Positions 45,960-57,450 of a DNA stretch of 64,000 bases are shown piece by piece. A program made the position numbers and the translations under genes. Positions within the stretch are counted from its first letter, which is position 1, and the number at the start of each line of letters is the position of its first letter. The notes below the pieces were generated by a model. The model was not told the origin of the DNA. It did no database searches and saw only the letters and a list, made by a program, of their open reading frames with translations. Location: contig CM045733.1 in NCBI GenBank assembly GCA_024760905.1, positions 65,819,501-65,883,500 on the forward strand, written 5' to 3'. Source of the DNA: Plotosus lineatus (taxonomy: Eukaryota; Chordata; Actinopteri; Siluriformes; Plotosidae).

Positions 45960-45989
45960 CTCTAAAGACCGCAAAGTAAGGTCACCCGA

Positions 45990-45992
<3 letters not shown>

Positions 45993-46067
<75 letters not shown>
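45993..46067. repeat. (TA)n microsatellite
   Basis: About 37 TA units. Confidence 0.97.
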
Positions 46068-46071
<4 letters not shown>

Positions 46072-46155
46072 TGCATGTGAATGTAGTAGGAGTGGCACTG
46101 CGACTGAACTTTGACTGACACCTATTGCTGCAAAGGCTCTTTATCTATTACATAT

Positions 46156-47900
46156 ACTGCCCTCGATAATTGTTGGCACATCTGAGTTCAGATGTATTCT
46201 TTTGCTTCTAATAAATTCAGGTTTTTTTTCTAAATAGAACACAGTGAAAAAAGAGGGAAATCCAACCTTTAATTCAGGTGCATATATTCAATGGGAAAAA
46301 AAAAATCCACATTGAGAAATAATTATTTTTCATCAAATTATGTGTACCATAGTTATTAGCACCCCTGACACCTAATCTTCTCCTATAATGTTTCACAAGA
46401 TGGGCGAATACAGAAAAACGGATCTTGGACTGTTTCCTCTTTGCACAATCTCTCTAAATCATCCAGCGAGCTGGGTCCTCTCCTCGACACGCTGCTCTTC
46501 AGCTCACTCCACAGGTTTTTCAATGGGGTTGAGGTCTGGGGACTGAGTTAGCCATGGCAGGTGCGTGATTCTGTGTCTGGTGAACCATTTCTGTGTAGAT
46601 TTGGCCTCATGTTTAGGGTTATTATCTCGCTGAAAAAAACACAGTGATGATCTATCTTCAGCTTTCGGGCAGAGGCCACGAGATTTTGATTTAAAATGTG
46701 CTGGTATTTCAAAGCATTGCTATGGAAGAGAAACAGGCCCACAGCATCACCGATCCTCCCACATAATTCACAGTGGGCATGAGGTGCTTTTCTGCATCCT
46801 CATCTTTTGTGTTCTGCCAGACCCACTTAGAGTGTTTGTTGCCAAAAAAGCGCTATCTTGGTCTCATCTGACCAAGGTTCATTTTCCCAGTTAAAGTTCC
46901 AGTACTGCTTAGCAAACTCCAGATGTTTGCATTTATGATTGTGAGTGAGAAAAGGTTTTTTCCGTGATGCCTCCCAAAGAGCTCGTTGGCATGTAGATGT
47001 CACCTGATGGTTGTTTTGGAGACTTTGTGACCCCAAGATGCCCCCATTTGTTGCGATCCTTTAACAGTGAGCTTTGGAGAACTTTTTATTTCACTTACCA
47101 TCCTCCTCACTGTGTGTGGCGACAACATAACCTTGCCTCCTCATCCAGGCTTGTTCATCACTGCTCCAGTTGTTTTAAACTTCTTAACGATTCCTCTGAC
47201 GTTGAAGAGTGGAAAAGAGAAATGGCCCCAGTGTTGGGCCATATTTATACCCCAGGGAAACAGGAAGTGATGAATTATTAATTAAATGTTCCGAGATATT
47301 CTGATAAACGGTGTAAACTACTGTAGAAATGACAGAAATACTTTAATTACATTTATTTCCAAGGAATTTTTTTTTTTTTTTTTGGTTCAGCCTGGTGGTA
47401 AGGTGCTGGATCACTGATCTCAAGTTTGGGTGCTGAAGCTCCACTTTCACCAGTTTGTCAGTGCCCCCCCCCAGTGCAGATAAGTGGGCTAATAAAGGCC
47501 GGCTATGTCTCTCACTGTCTATGGTGAGCGGTTCATGAAAAAGAACCATTGCTGACTTTCGTCAAAAGTAGCTGCATATCCGTCAGTGTGTTTCTGCCCT
47601 GTCCAGGGTGTACTCTGCTCTCACTTAGAGTCAGCTGAGATGGGTGCCAGCCTTCCCGTGACCCTGATTAGGATTACATGGATCAGAAAATGAATGAATG
47701 AATTAATTAATGAAATGTAATGGGTGCCAATAATTGTGGAACAGGTGATTTTATGAAAAATAATTATTTCTCAGTCGAGGATGTTTTGAGTTTGAGTTGA
47801 AGGTTACATTTTTCTTCAATTTTCAGTGTTAGAGTAGCTTCTGCAATCAAAATGTAATTTATTTTAAGGCTTTTATCACACGCTAAGCAGAGTTAACAGT
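46156..47900 (-). pseudogene. Tc1-like transposon with broken transposase
   Basis: Minus-strand pieces, in order: KKPFLTHNHKCKHLEFAKQY, then ENEPWSDETKIALF (first catalytic D, near 46,840-46,905), SNALKYQHILNQNLVASARK, a DNNPKH-type second motif reached only after a frameshift near 46,635, and SPDLNPI, the third-motif region. Ends repeat ataattgttggcac-type motifs at 46,165 and 47,725, as in inner/outer direct repeats of Tc1 elements. A SINE-C is inserted near 47,388-47,700. Frameshifts make it inactive. Confidence 0.75.
47388..47700 (+). repeat. SINE-C copy inside the Tc1 element
   Basis: Head gcctggtggtaaggtgctgg with a damaged B box (gtgctgaagctcc), a normal body, and an L2-like tail ending in gaatgaatgaattaat. 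Confidence 0.8.
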
Positions 47901-49430
47901 AACCTGTTCACCGATTCAAATCATTCCAATGTTTGTTACTTATGAAAAGCATCACAAAATTTGATTAAACTCATCCGCAGTGATGGAATGGGGTGCCATG
48001 GAAACCGTCTCCTTGAGGGAATCCACAGAATGAGGCGATGTTCCACGACTGACATGTCTATTTTATCAGCTGTGAAGTTGTTGCTGTAAACTTTAGAGAG
48101 GGATTAACTAGATTAACCTCTTTGCACAGCTGCCGAATAACTTTTATTTTTAGTTTAAAATATCTGTAGATTTGGACGATATATCCTAAAGATGCTCCAA
48201 CCACTTGTGGTGTTTTCCCCAGGACTCAAGGGAGGCAACCTGTGGCTTGATGCTAAGCTGAATGTGTACGTCCTCCTGTGACACACATCTGTGCCTAGCT
48301 GGACTGACCTTTCTGGCCAAAGGATGTTACACTTCGCGCTGGGAGAGATGCTGGGAAAAAGTCTGCGCCGCCTTACACACTGAACCTTGCCTCACACTTT
48401 CATCAACTGATCAAATCTCGCTGTCATCAGCCACCACTGGCCTCCCTGAGTAAGGGCGCCCTCCTTTGTTTACTTTCCTATGGCTACTGTTGCTGTGGTG
48501 ATGCTGACGCGTAATCTTTATGTAAATAGCCAGTAAGGGAGTGAGCAGGAAACAAGGAGACATTTCGAGTCAGCACTCACTGAGTCATCTTGTTCTGCCC
48601 TGATGTGTCTATAATTGGGCTCGTCTGATGTCTGTGCGGTGCGGGAATAGTGACTGCAACACATTTACATTCTCCCTAATTCAATATTTCCCCTGCTCTT
48701 GTAATTCCGTTCTTCAGGGAAAATCATTATCATCATCATCATTATCATTATCATTATTATTGTCATCGTTATTAATACTCTCAGTTGTGAATCCTTGCAG
48801 TGGTTGTTGAAAAATGCTCGTGTTTTTCAGTAACTGGACGCTTCTTACCTTCTGGTGGATTTTTACAATGACTCACAGGGTAAACACAACCACTTGCTCT
48901 TTAGATTTCCCGAACGCATCAAGGCCCTGATCCAGGGACTGAGCAGCATAATGCACGGGAAAGGCCTCTGATAGATGATCCTAATTCCTTTTGGGAAGCA
49001 AAGCCACAGTGCTCTTTATCCAGAGCATAAACATTCTATTTCCTCTGGACTCCAGAGGAGCTGCGAGTACTTTTATGGTACTGTGCTAATGGGGTGATGT
49101 TAGCAGTTCAACGAGAGACATTTTTAAGATGCTGGCAGTATGGGAGAATTTGATGACCACATTTTTAGAGGGTGTTCTCATGCTTTTCCCTCCAATTAGC
49201 ACAGCTATTAATACAGCAGTCTGTGCCAGCGGCTACTTGCTGAGACAGAGCCGAGACTATTGTCTCAGATAAAGAATAGCAGGAATGATCTGAATGGAAA
49301 AAAATGCATGTAGCTCATGTGGTTTTGTTTGCATGTTACATGCAACAGATGGGCCCAAGTGGAAAACATCAACAACAGCGCATTGCTTATTGAACAGGAT
49401 GTCACAAATTCTACGCAGCAGTCTATATGG
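47901..49430. other. Repeat-poor, unassigned stretch
   Basis: About 1.5 kb with no recognised transposon and only a short ATC/ATT patch (48,727-48,775). Normal base composition and homeodomain-type taattag motifs (near 49,194) make it a candidate conserved non-coding region, but nothing here proves it. No coding frame stands out. Confidence 0.4.
47992..48005. promoter_or_regulatory. Candidate RFX X-box
   Basis: GGTGCCATGGAAAC differs by one base from the palindromic RFX consensus GTTGCCATGGAAAC. A single isolated motif; function is inference. Confidence 0.3.
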
Positions 49431-49691
49431 TATAAAGGGATTCCGCGCCACTTCGCTCTTCAATTTATGCGGCTTCAGTGCATCACGAACGCCACAAAAA
49501 CAAGACCAATTATGCAAAAAAACCCCTAAATAAACAAAAACAACAACAAAACCCCCCCCCCCCCATTAAAACTACTTACATTTTTATGTTGAGGTGCGCA
49601 TCTGTGCGCGTGCATGCGCATCTGTGTGTGTGTGTCTGTGTGTCTCTAAGTGTGTGTGTTTATATTTTATTTACATCTCATGCATTATTTT

Positions 49692-52218
49692 CATCAGTTC
49701 ATTTTCTGTAACCGCTTCATCCTAATTAGGGTCGCGGGGAGGCTGGTGCCCATCCCAGCCAACTTCGGGCGAGGGCAGAGTACACCCTGGACAACTCGCC
49801 AGGCCATCACAGGGCGGAAACACGCTGACGGCTTTGCAGCTACTCTTTACGAAAGTCAGCAATGGTTCTTTCTCAATGGTTCCAACAACCACCCATGGGT
49901 CACCCCTGAGCTCAAAGTCCTCCTGAACCAGAAAAAGAGGGCTTTCATCTCGGGGGACAGAGAGGAGCAGAAGAAGGTCCAGCGTGAGCTCCAGTGGAGG
50001 ATCAGGAGGGCAAAGAAGGACTATGGGGAAGAAGATGGAGGAGGCTGGCTCAGAACAACGTCTTGGGGCGTCTGGAGGACTAAAGACCATGTCTGGATTT
50101 GGGGCAGGGTGTCAGAGGGACAGCTTGATGGTGACCAGCGCTGGGCGGATGAATTAAACTGCTACTTCAACAGGTTTGATTCTCCCCTCCCCCTCTGCAC
50201 CCCTCCCGCTCCCCTCCCTCTTCACACGTCTCCAGACCAGCTGACACCTCCCCCTCCCCAGGCCAACTTCACTTGGCTGCAGCCCGACAGACACATCCCC
50301 CTCCTCTGCAGCCCACCCCAGCCCCCTCTCCCTCACATCAGACCAGGTGAGGAGACAGCTAAGCGACTAAATCAGAGAGAAATCTGAAGGACCTGATGGC
50401 ATCAGTCCCAGGCTGCTGAGGACCTGCAGACCAGCTCTGTGTGGTACTATGCTACCTGTACAACCTGAGCCTCAGCCTGGAGAAGGTTCCAGTCCTCTGG
50501 AAGACCTCCTGTGTGGTTCGGTTCCCAAAACAGCACAAGCGAAGGAACCAGCCCACTACAGACCTGTCGCCTGACCTCCCACCTCATTAAGATCATGGAA
50601 AGGCTCCTCCTTGAACACCTCCGCTCTATGGTGAGCCCCACCCTAGACCGCTGCAGTTTGCCTACAGGCCCAACATCGAGAGTAGAAGATGCCGTCATCT
50701 ACCTTCTGCAGCGGGCACTCACCCACCTGGAGATCGCCGGCAGCGCTGTGAGGGTCATGTTCTTTGACTTCTCCAGCGCCTTCAACACTCATCAGGCCAG
50801 CGGCGTCTGCGGGAAGCTGGAGGGGCGTGGGAGTGGGCGGGCATCTTGCTGCCTGGATTATTGACTACCTTACTAACCGTCCACAGTAATGCGTGCGGCC
50901 GCGAGCTGTAAGTCAAAGGTGGTAGTCTGTAGCAGAGGCACCGCAGGGCACCGTCCTCTCACCCTTCCTTTTTAACATCTATACCTCGGACTTCATATAT
51001 AACACAAACAGCTGCCACCTCCAGAAGTTCTCGGACGACTCCGCCATCGTGGGCCGTGTGTCAGAGGAAGCGAGCTGGAGTACGGTCGGTCATCGCCGAC
51101 TTAGTGGACTGGTGTGGCGCAACCACCTGTGCTTGAACACTAGGAAGGCCGAGAAGGAGATGGTGGTCGACTTCAGGAAAACACTCAAACACACACACAC
51201 ACACATTTACTAGTGAACATCCAGGGACAGGACATTGAGACAGTGGACAGTTTCAAGTACCTGGGTGTTCACCTTAACAATAAACTGGACTGGTCCCACA
51301 ACACCAACGCCCTGTACAAGAAGGGCCAGAGTCGCCTCCACCATATGCAGACCTCTGCTCAGGACATTTTATGACTCTGTGGTAGCCTCTGCAATCCTCT
51401 ACGCTGCCATCTGCTGGGCCCCGGGCAGCACAGAGCGGGACAGAAAGAGACTGAACAAGCTGGTCAGGAGGGCCAGCTCTGTCCTCGGCTGCCCACTGGA
51501 CTCTGTGGAGGAGGTGAGTGAGAGGAGGATGGTAGCAAAGCTCACATCCATCCTGTTCAACAGCTCTCACCCACTGCACCAGACTGTCGAGGCTAAGCAG
51601 CTCCTTCAGTGGGCGACTGAGGCATCCTCAGTGCAGGAAGGAGCGCTACATAGGTCGTTTCATTCCACCGCTATCAGACTGTACAACGCCACTTTGTAAC
51701 TGTCTGTGAAAATACCGGTTATGTGCAATAAAAACCCCGCGCACTTTAATCAACCACATCTACCCCACTGACTGTCAACCATATCAACCCATCTACTCTG
51801 CACTCAGATACATTACACTTTAATATAGGCCAATCTATAAAGTTGCTCCATTCTTTTCTTTTATTGTTTAGTAATTTATACTATTTATGTATCTATTTAT
51901 TTATTTACTTATATATGTATGTGTGTATGTTCGTACTTGTATCTATTTTTGCACCCCCTACTGATAGTACCTCAAGAGCCTGTAACAGTGAATTTCTCCA
52001 TTGTGAGATTAATAAAGCTGTATCTTATCTTATCTTATCTTATCTTTTACATGCCTCACACCATAGACAGTGAGAGACATGGCCGGCCTTTGATAACCCA
52101 GTTAGCTGCACTGGGGGGGGGGGACAGTGACAACCTTGTGGAGAGTGGGACTCGAACCCCCAAAACCTTTGGATCAGCGATCCAGCGCCCTATACCACTA
52201 GACCACCACTGCACCTTA
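49692..52218 (-). repeat. SINE-C split by a LINE
   Basis: Left half 49,692-49,871 (tail to gtcagcaatggttcttt); right half 52,043-52,213 (tcttttacatgcctcacacc to the head ccaccactgcacc). Flanked by the 12-bp duplication atgcattatttt at 49,680-49,691 and 52,219-52,230. Confidence 0.87.
49872..52042 (+). pseudogene. Non-LTR retrotransposon (CR1/L2/Rex1 group), 5'-truncated
   Basis: Pieces of one reverse-transcriptase ORF in order: NHPWVTPELKVLLNQKKRAF, a frame-broken linker, LTSHLIKIMERLLLEHLRSM, RVEDAVIYLLQRALTHLEIA, VRVMFFDFSSAFNT (motif A), a frameshifted PQGTVLSP (motif B, near 50,943), FSDDSAIVG (motif C, intact, near 51,030), VDSFKYLGVHLNNKLDW, and the C-terminal ASAILYAAICWAPGS. The 3'UTR ends gagattaataaagctgtatc with (TCTTA)n. 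Target duplication is about 5 bp (tcttt). Frameshifts exclude activity. Confidence 0.85.
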
Positions 52219-52426
52219 ATGCATTATTTTTGAATGTTTAATTGTTATTATAAGCATTTATAGCATTGAATATGTATTTATCGATGGTATATACACACAT
52301 ATGTATGTATATGTCAGTCAGGTGGTGGGGGGGGTGGCGTGGGGGGGTTGATCCTACTTCACAGAATTTTGCAGTCGTGGGAGGATCTTGGTCCCCATTA
52401 ACCATGGAAAGTGACGGATCCCTGTA

Positions 52427-53130
52427 TATATCTGTCGGAGGAAAGCACATGTACACACCCTACAATTGTCATTTCTGTCCTTTCAGCAGACCTTTAGGCC
52501 GTGTAATAGATACTCAGTTAGTGAATTCAATGATCACAGCATGTACAGTTGTACCGTGTTCACTGTATCACAGCATAACCCTACTGTACATACTTTCAGA
52601 GCCATGCTACTTTATATGTCTGGAAGCACTACATTAAACTGATCTATGACTGGTATATGAGCTTATATAACAACGAGAAATACATCGGCACAATTTAGAC
52701 GTTATCTGAAGTCAATTGGACCAAGAAAAACTGTGGCATGTATCCACTTCCTGAATGTAGCTTGTGATTACAGGTGGCATTGAACCAAACAACAAGCAAG
52801 CCCAATGTTAATCTGCCCCATTGCCATTTGAATTGCTACAATAAATTCAAATTATCAGAAGATCCAGGTCACCCAAAACATGAAGTTAATTAGTCCATGA
52901 AGGATCCTTCAGAGTCATAGACCTTATCTTTATGTGAAGTAGACAGTTAGACTAAACAATGTAGTGATGAAGTTAGAAGTTTCTATTTTAGTAGTTGATG
53001 ACACATGCACACAGGGAGCACAATACAACCCCACGACCACTTTTTTGGTTTACCATCATGGGACCTTGTTCCACAAAAACAATGTACTGTATAACATACA
53101 ACGTTTATCAATTTAAAAAAAAATGCGAAG
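52427..53130. other. No gene or recognised repeat
   Basis: Ordinary sequence between the nested cluster and a short RTE tail. Confidence 0.5.
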
Positions 53131-53132
53131 AA

Positions 53133-53205
53133 TGTGTCTTCTTCTTCTTCTTTTCCTTTCGGCTGCTCCCTTCAGGGGTCGCCACAGCAAATCATCCGCC
53201 TCTAT
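53133..53205 (-). repeat. RTE LINE tail, very short
   Basis: (TTC)n then ttttcctttcggctgctccc and aggggtcgccacagcaaatc: the terminal 60-70 bp of the RTE family only. Confidence 0.75.
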
Positions 53206-53342
53206 AAAATAAATACATTTCAAAACAAACTGAAAAAAAAAAATGGAATCAAGTTTATACAATCATTAACTTAATTTGAGACTTCTCAAAATCTTGTTAT
53301 AAACTACAGTGGAAACAGAAAATAAGGATTCCCCCCCCCCCC

Positions 53343-53380
<38 letters not shown>

Positions 53381-53939
53381 CTGTTGCGATTATATATTTT
53401 ACTTGGCTGTTAGATGTTGCATTAAATGATTACAGCCAACGACATATTTAATGTATTTTTATTTGAGTCTGCAACGCAAAAACATTAATAATATTTTTAA
53501 GCAGGGGTTATTTATATATCCACTTAATGTACAAGTGACTGATTGTGGTATGAACAAAACCAAGTGAGAAAAGGTAATGAGCCTAAGTGACCTGCTGAGA
53601 TGTCTGATTAATAGCGTTAGGGTCATAGAGCAGATGTGATGCCATATGGAGCAAATCACAAGGTCAGGTGTCTTCAACCACTGCTAGGAATTATTAATGT
53701 CATCAGGGTCCAAGTAGACACCACACTGACTCGTAAACACGAGTGCAGGCAGTTTGGTGCTAATAGAGTATGGTGTGTTCACTCATCTGTGTGAGAGGCC
53801 CTTTAGCACAGCTTGTCTCATGCTAATTCAAGTGTTTATGCTAGCGATTTACGCCAGAAGCCATGACAAAAAAAGACATCACATCTTGCTATATTTGCTC
53901 TTGGACAATTTTTAATTTGTTTAACAGCCTATAAATGTT

Positions 53940-53940
<1 letters not shown>
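53206..53940. other. Unassigned; C-run plus (CA)n
   Basis: A C-run and 16 CA units (53,331-53,378), then repeat-poor sequence (about 53,400-53,940) with no coding signal. Confidence 0.45.

Positions 53941-53941
<1 letters not shown>

Positions 53942-54023
<82 letters not shown>
53942..54023. repeat. (CA)n microsatellite
   Basis: About 41 CA units. Confidence 0.97.
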
Positions 54024-54024
<1 letters not shown>

Positions 54025-54459
54025 CGCTAGTCGAATAGTATGCCTTTTTTGCATATTGCATAAATCCAGTGGTTTCATGTAAGCTTTGACTGATCTGAGC
54101 GTATGATATGTCTCATAAAACATTACGTAGGTTTACATACTTGTATTATTCATTATTATGGCACACACAGTCAGCGTTGTCACTGACAACGTCTTCACAA
54201 CAGCAGTTGCCCACAGTGCTGTAGTACATTAAACAATGATGCCACACATGCTGAGGTAACTCCGCTTCCTTGTCACAGGCCAGTGAAACCAAACGCTTTC
54301 TGTTTTTTTTTTTTGTTTTTTTTTTTTTTTTTTTATAAATTCATGCTTTCAGGAGATAAAGGATTTTTTTTCTTGCTGATGATATACCTGTTTGCTGTAT
54401 CTGTCTGGGACATCACAGCAAGCAATCGGTATCACAAGATCATTTGGAAGCATACAATT

Positions 54460-54463
<4 letters not shown>
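54024..54463. other. No gene or recognised repeat
   Basis: Poly-T runs near 54,303-54,333; otherwise unassigned. Confidence 0.5.

Positions 54464-54534
<71 letters not shown>
54464..54534. repeat. (CA)n microsatellite
   Basis: About 35 CA units. Confidence 0.97.
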
Positions 54535-54537
<3 letters not shown>

Positions 54538-54607
54538 CAGTACTTATAGATTAATTAGTGATGCTACAGCACCTTAAATGTGGAATGACATGTCAATTAT
54601 TGAAGTG

Positions 54608-54890
54608 CAGGGATCCCTCGCTACTTCGTGCTTCAATTCATGCAGCTTCAGTGCATCGCATTTTTTAAATATTCATCAAATTAAAAAATAAGGAAATTAA
54701 GGAAAAATAGGGGAAAAACTTAAGGAAAATGTCGCAAAAACAAGGCCAATTATGCAAAAAAAAAAAAAAAACCCCACAAAAAACACAAAACAAAAAACAA
54801 CCCAAAACCACCCATCAAAACTAGTCACAATTTTGTGAAGTGCACATCTGCGTGCGTGCACGTGCGCGAGTCTGTATATGTATACTTGGT
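54608..54890 (+). repeat. MITE-A, left half only
   Basis: CAGGGATCCCTCGCTACTTC to gcgtgcgtgcacgtgcgcga. It breaks off within the GC/GT-rich zone near 54,890, the same kind of breakpoint as at 89-146. Confidence 0.8.
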
Positions 54891-54894
54891 CCCA

Positions 54895-55125
54895 ATCTGC
54901 AATCAGCAAGCAGCCAGCTATAAATGGGAGCGGCACGCTCCCGTCTGCTGTCAGAAGATTGTTTTCCCCGTGATTCTGCTCCTCGGCTTTCTCTTTGACC
55001 CCTGGTTCTTGCTTCGTGCTCGACCAGTTCCATTGACTTAGTATTCCCGTGATTTACAGTTTCTAGTGTTTAATAAATCGTTTGAACCTTCTTTTGGTCT
55101 AATGCATCTCTGGGTCCAACACATA
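54895..55125 (+). other. LTR-like fragment
   Basis: A TATA-like ctataaatgg (about 54,917) lies about 155 bp upstream of AATAAA (about 55,071), with gtctaatgcatctctgggtc and aacacatacaccccaggt after it. TATA-to-polyadenylation spacing and the following sequence resemble an LTR R-U5 region. No coding or second LTR is seen, and the ends are unclear. Confidence 0.35.
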
Positions 55126-55204
55126 CACCCCAGGTATAACGAGAAGTTAGAATCTGCCTTCAGAATATTTATCATGCAATATTACCATATATATAGGTAG
55201 GTAA

Positions 55205-55505
55205 AGTAAGTCTGTTGGGTTTTTACACCCGAGCCTTGTGGCTCATCAGGCCGGTGCTTATCCCCGGTTTCCGTAGCGTGAAGCGACTAGGAGTTCAACT
55301 CCCCCTGGATGGGACGCTAGTCCATCGCAGGTTAACTTCCCAGTATATTTTACTGGTACCCATTTATACTGCTGGGTGAACAGAGGCACACTTGTGGTTG
55401 AGACCTTGCCCAGGGGTCTTAGCACAGTGAGGGTCTCAGTGGGATTCGAACTCACAACCTCCTGATCATGAGCACAGCACCCTAACCACTACACCACCGA
55501 CCCCT
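55205..55505 (-). repeat. SINE-F copy
   Basis: Reverse copy from gagccttgtggctcatcagg through cccagtatattttactggta to the head: gtgggattcgaactcacaac (B box) and ccctaaccactacaccaccg (A box). Confidence 0.85.
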
Positions 55506-55514
55506 TTATATAAA

Positions 55515-55800
55515 AAAATCCCTGATTGTTTATTACATGTCACAGCCAAAAAAGTTGTACAACTCAATAATTTGTTGGACCACCTTTATTCAGCCTTGAT
55601 TACAGTGCATTAATCGCCATGGTTCAGTTGGTCAGGTCAAGGCTCACCTCAAATAGTGAAAGGGTGGTTCTGGGAGCATGAGTAATGATTTTCACACATG
55701 GACTGGCCCCACAGAGTCCTCGCCTTAATCCTACTGAAAATCACTGGGATGTGCTGGAGAGGACTTTACAGAGTGTTTAAATTTTTCCATCGTTTATGAC
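55515..55800 (+). pseudogene. Tc1/mariner transposase relic
   Basis: Near 55,700-55,770, broken frames show the remains of a DWP-(QSPD)-LNPTEN-HWDVLE motif, the third catalytic region of Tc1 transposases. Upstream, attttgttggaccaccttta-like sequence is typical of a Tc1 flank. Confidence 0.6.
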
Positions 55801-56394
55801 ATCGGTAAAAAATTAACCCTAATCTGTATGGGACAGCACATGTGCCAGAACACACACAAAGGAAAACATACTGCAATGCTACAATAACATAATGAGTATG
55901 ATTTCATTTTTCTTCTAAAAGGTGCCTCTGGTGTTTTTCCCCCCCAAACCTGCACGACTATATCAGAGAATACACTTTACACGCAGGTATGGCAACCTTA
56001 TCTTTCACACTGCTGGAGGTGTTCTGCGAACACCCAAGCAGAAAGAATTCACATTCTCATGTTTCATATGGGTATCAACTCTTTGTACCAGGTATAAATA
56101 CACAAGCAAAAAGGACAAGCACACAGGAGAAATACTGCTGACGAGGAAGCATGTTTATTCGGGGTAAAAAAAAAAAAAAAAAAAAAAAAAAGCTGTGAAA
56201 TTTTCTTCTCTATAGCATTTGTTGGCTCAGTCTAAGTCGACCAAGCATGAAGTAAACAGTGAAAAATACTAAAAGTATTAGGAATCAACACATTCTCTTT
56301 GAAGCGTGTGGATATTCATTTCAAGTCAATGGGGCAGTTCAGTACAGTAAACTAATTTCATTTATGCACTTTGAACAGGACTCCAGGAAGCCAA
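55801..56394. other. No gene or recognised repeat
   Basis: A 27-nt poly-A near 56,165; otherwise unassigned. Confidence 0.5.
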
Positions 56395-56396
56395 TA

Positions 56397-56810
56397 CAGC
56401 GATCCCTGGTGTGGTTCAGTTTCTGCGGCTTTAGTGTATAGCGGGTTTTTCAAAAATATTAATCGAAAAATGTAAAAATAAGGAAATTAAGGAAAAATAG
56501 GGGGAAAAAAATTAAGAAAAATGGAGCAAACCAAGGCCAATTATGCAAAACAACAACCACAACAACAACAACAACAACTAAAAACCACAAACAAACAAAA
56601 ACAAAAACAACCCAAAACCCCTCAACAAAACTATGTACCGTACTTACATTTTTATGTGAGGTGCACATCTGAGTGTGTGCGCACGCGTCTTTATGTGTGT
56701 GTATTTATATTTTATTTACATCTTATGCATTATTTTTGAATGTTTCATTGTTATTACAGTATAAGCATTTATACCATTGAATATGTATTTATTGATATTA
56801 TATACACATA
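56397..56810 (+). repeat. MITE-A, right-truncated, abutting another MITE-A
   Basis: CAGCGATCCCTGGTGTGGTT to gatattatatacacata. Its right end is replaced by the next copy, which starts at the TA at 56,809-56,810. Confidence 0.8.
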
Positions 56811-57289
56811 CAGGGATCTCTTCCTACTTCGCGCTTCAGTTTCTGCTGCTTCAGTGAATTGCGTTTTTCCCCCAAAAATATTAACAAAAAAAAAAAATAA
56901 AAAAAAGGAAATTAAGGAATAATAGGTGAAATGTTAAGGAAAATACAGCAAAACAAGGCCAATTTTGCCCTCCCCCCCCCGCCGCAAATAAACAAAAACC
57001 AACCCAAAACCACCCATCAAAACTACTTACATTTTTGTGAGGTGTGCATCTGAGTGCATGCACTCGCATCTGTGTGTGTGTATTTATATTTTATTTACAT
57101 CTTATGCATTATTTTTGAATGTTTAATTGTTATTATAAGCATTTATATAGTTTAATATGTATTTATTGATATTATATACACGTACACATACACGTATATG
57201 TCAGTCGGGGGCTGATCCAACTTCACGGAATTTGGCGGTCGTGGGGGGGTTCTCAGTCCCAATTAACCGCAGAAAGTGACGGATCCCTG
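56811..57289 (+). mobile_element. MITE-A, complete copy (479 bp)
   Basis: CAGGGATCTCTTCCTACTTC to gcagaaagtgacggatccctg, flanked by TA (56,809-56,810 and 57,290-57,291). The reference + orientation copy. Confidence 0.85.
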
Positions 57290-57450
57290 TATTACAAAGT
57301 AACCCAGTAGTGATGACAGCTGGTGTAAACAATGGGACATCAAGTACACAAAGAGGACCACCATTTAAAGATGATTGCAGACTTTTGAGTCTCTTTTGTG
57401 CCAGCTGACATTTGGAGACCTTGTGGAGTTTTCTGCCACCAGGACTGAAT

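Larger units (their letters stand above)
49435..52424 (+). mobile_element. MITE-A copy hosting two nested insertions
   Basis: The left end (aagggattccgcgccacttc) and the right end (catggaaagtgacggatccctg, then TA at 52,425-52,426) of one MITE-A lie about 3 kb apart. The interior is interrupted at atgcattatttt by a SINE-C, which itself carries a LINE. Removing the inserts gives a MITE-A of about 460 bp. Confidence 0.85.
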
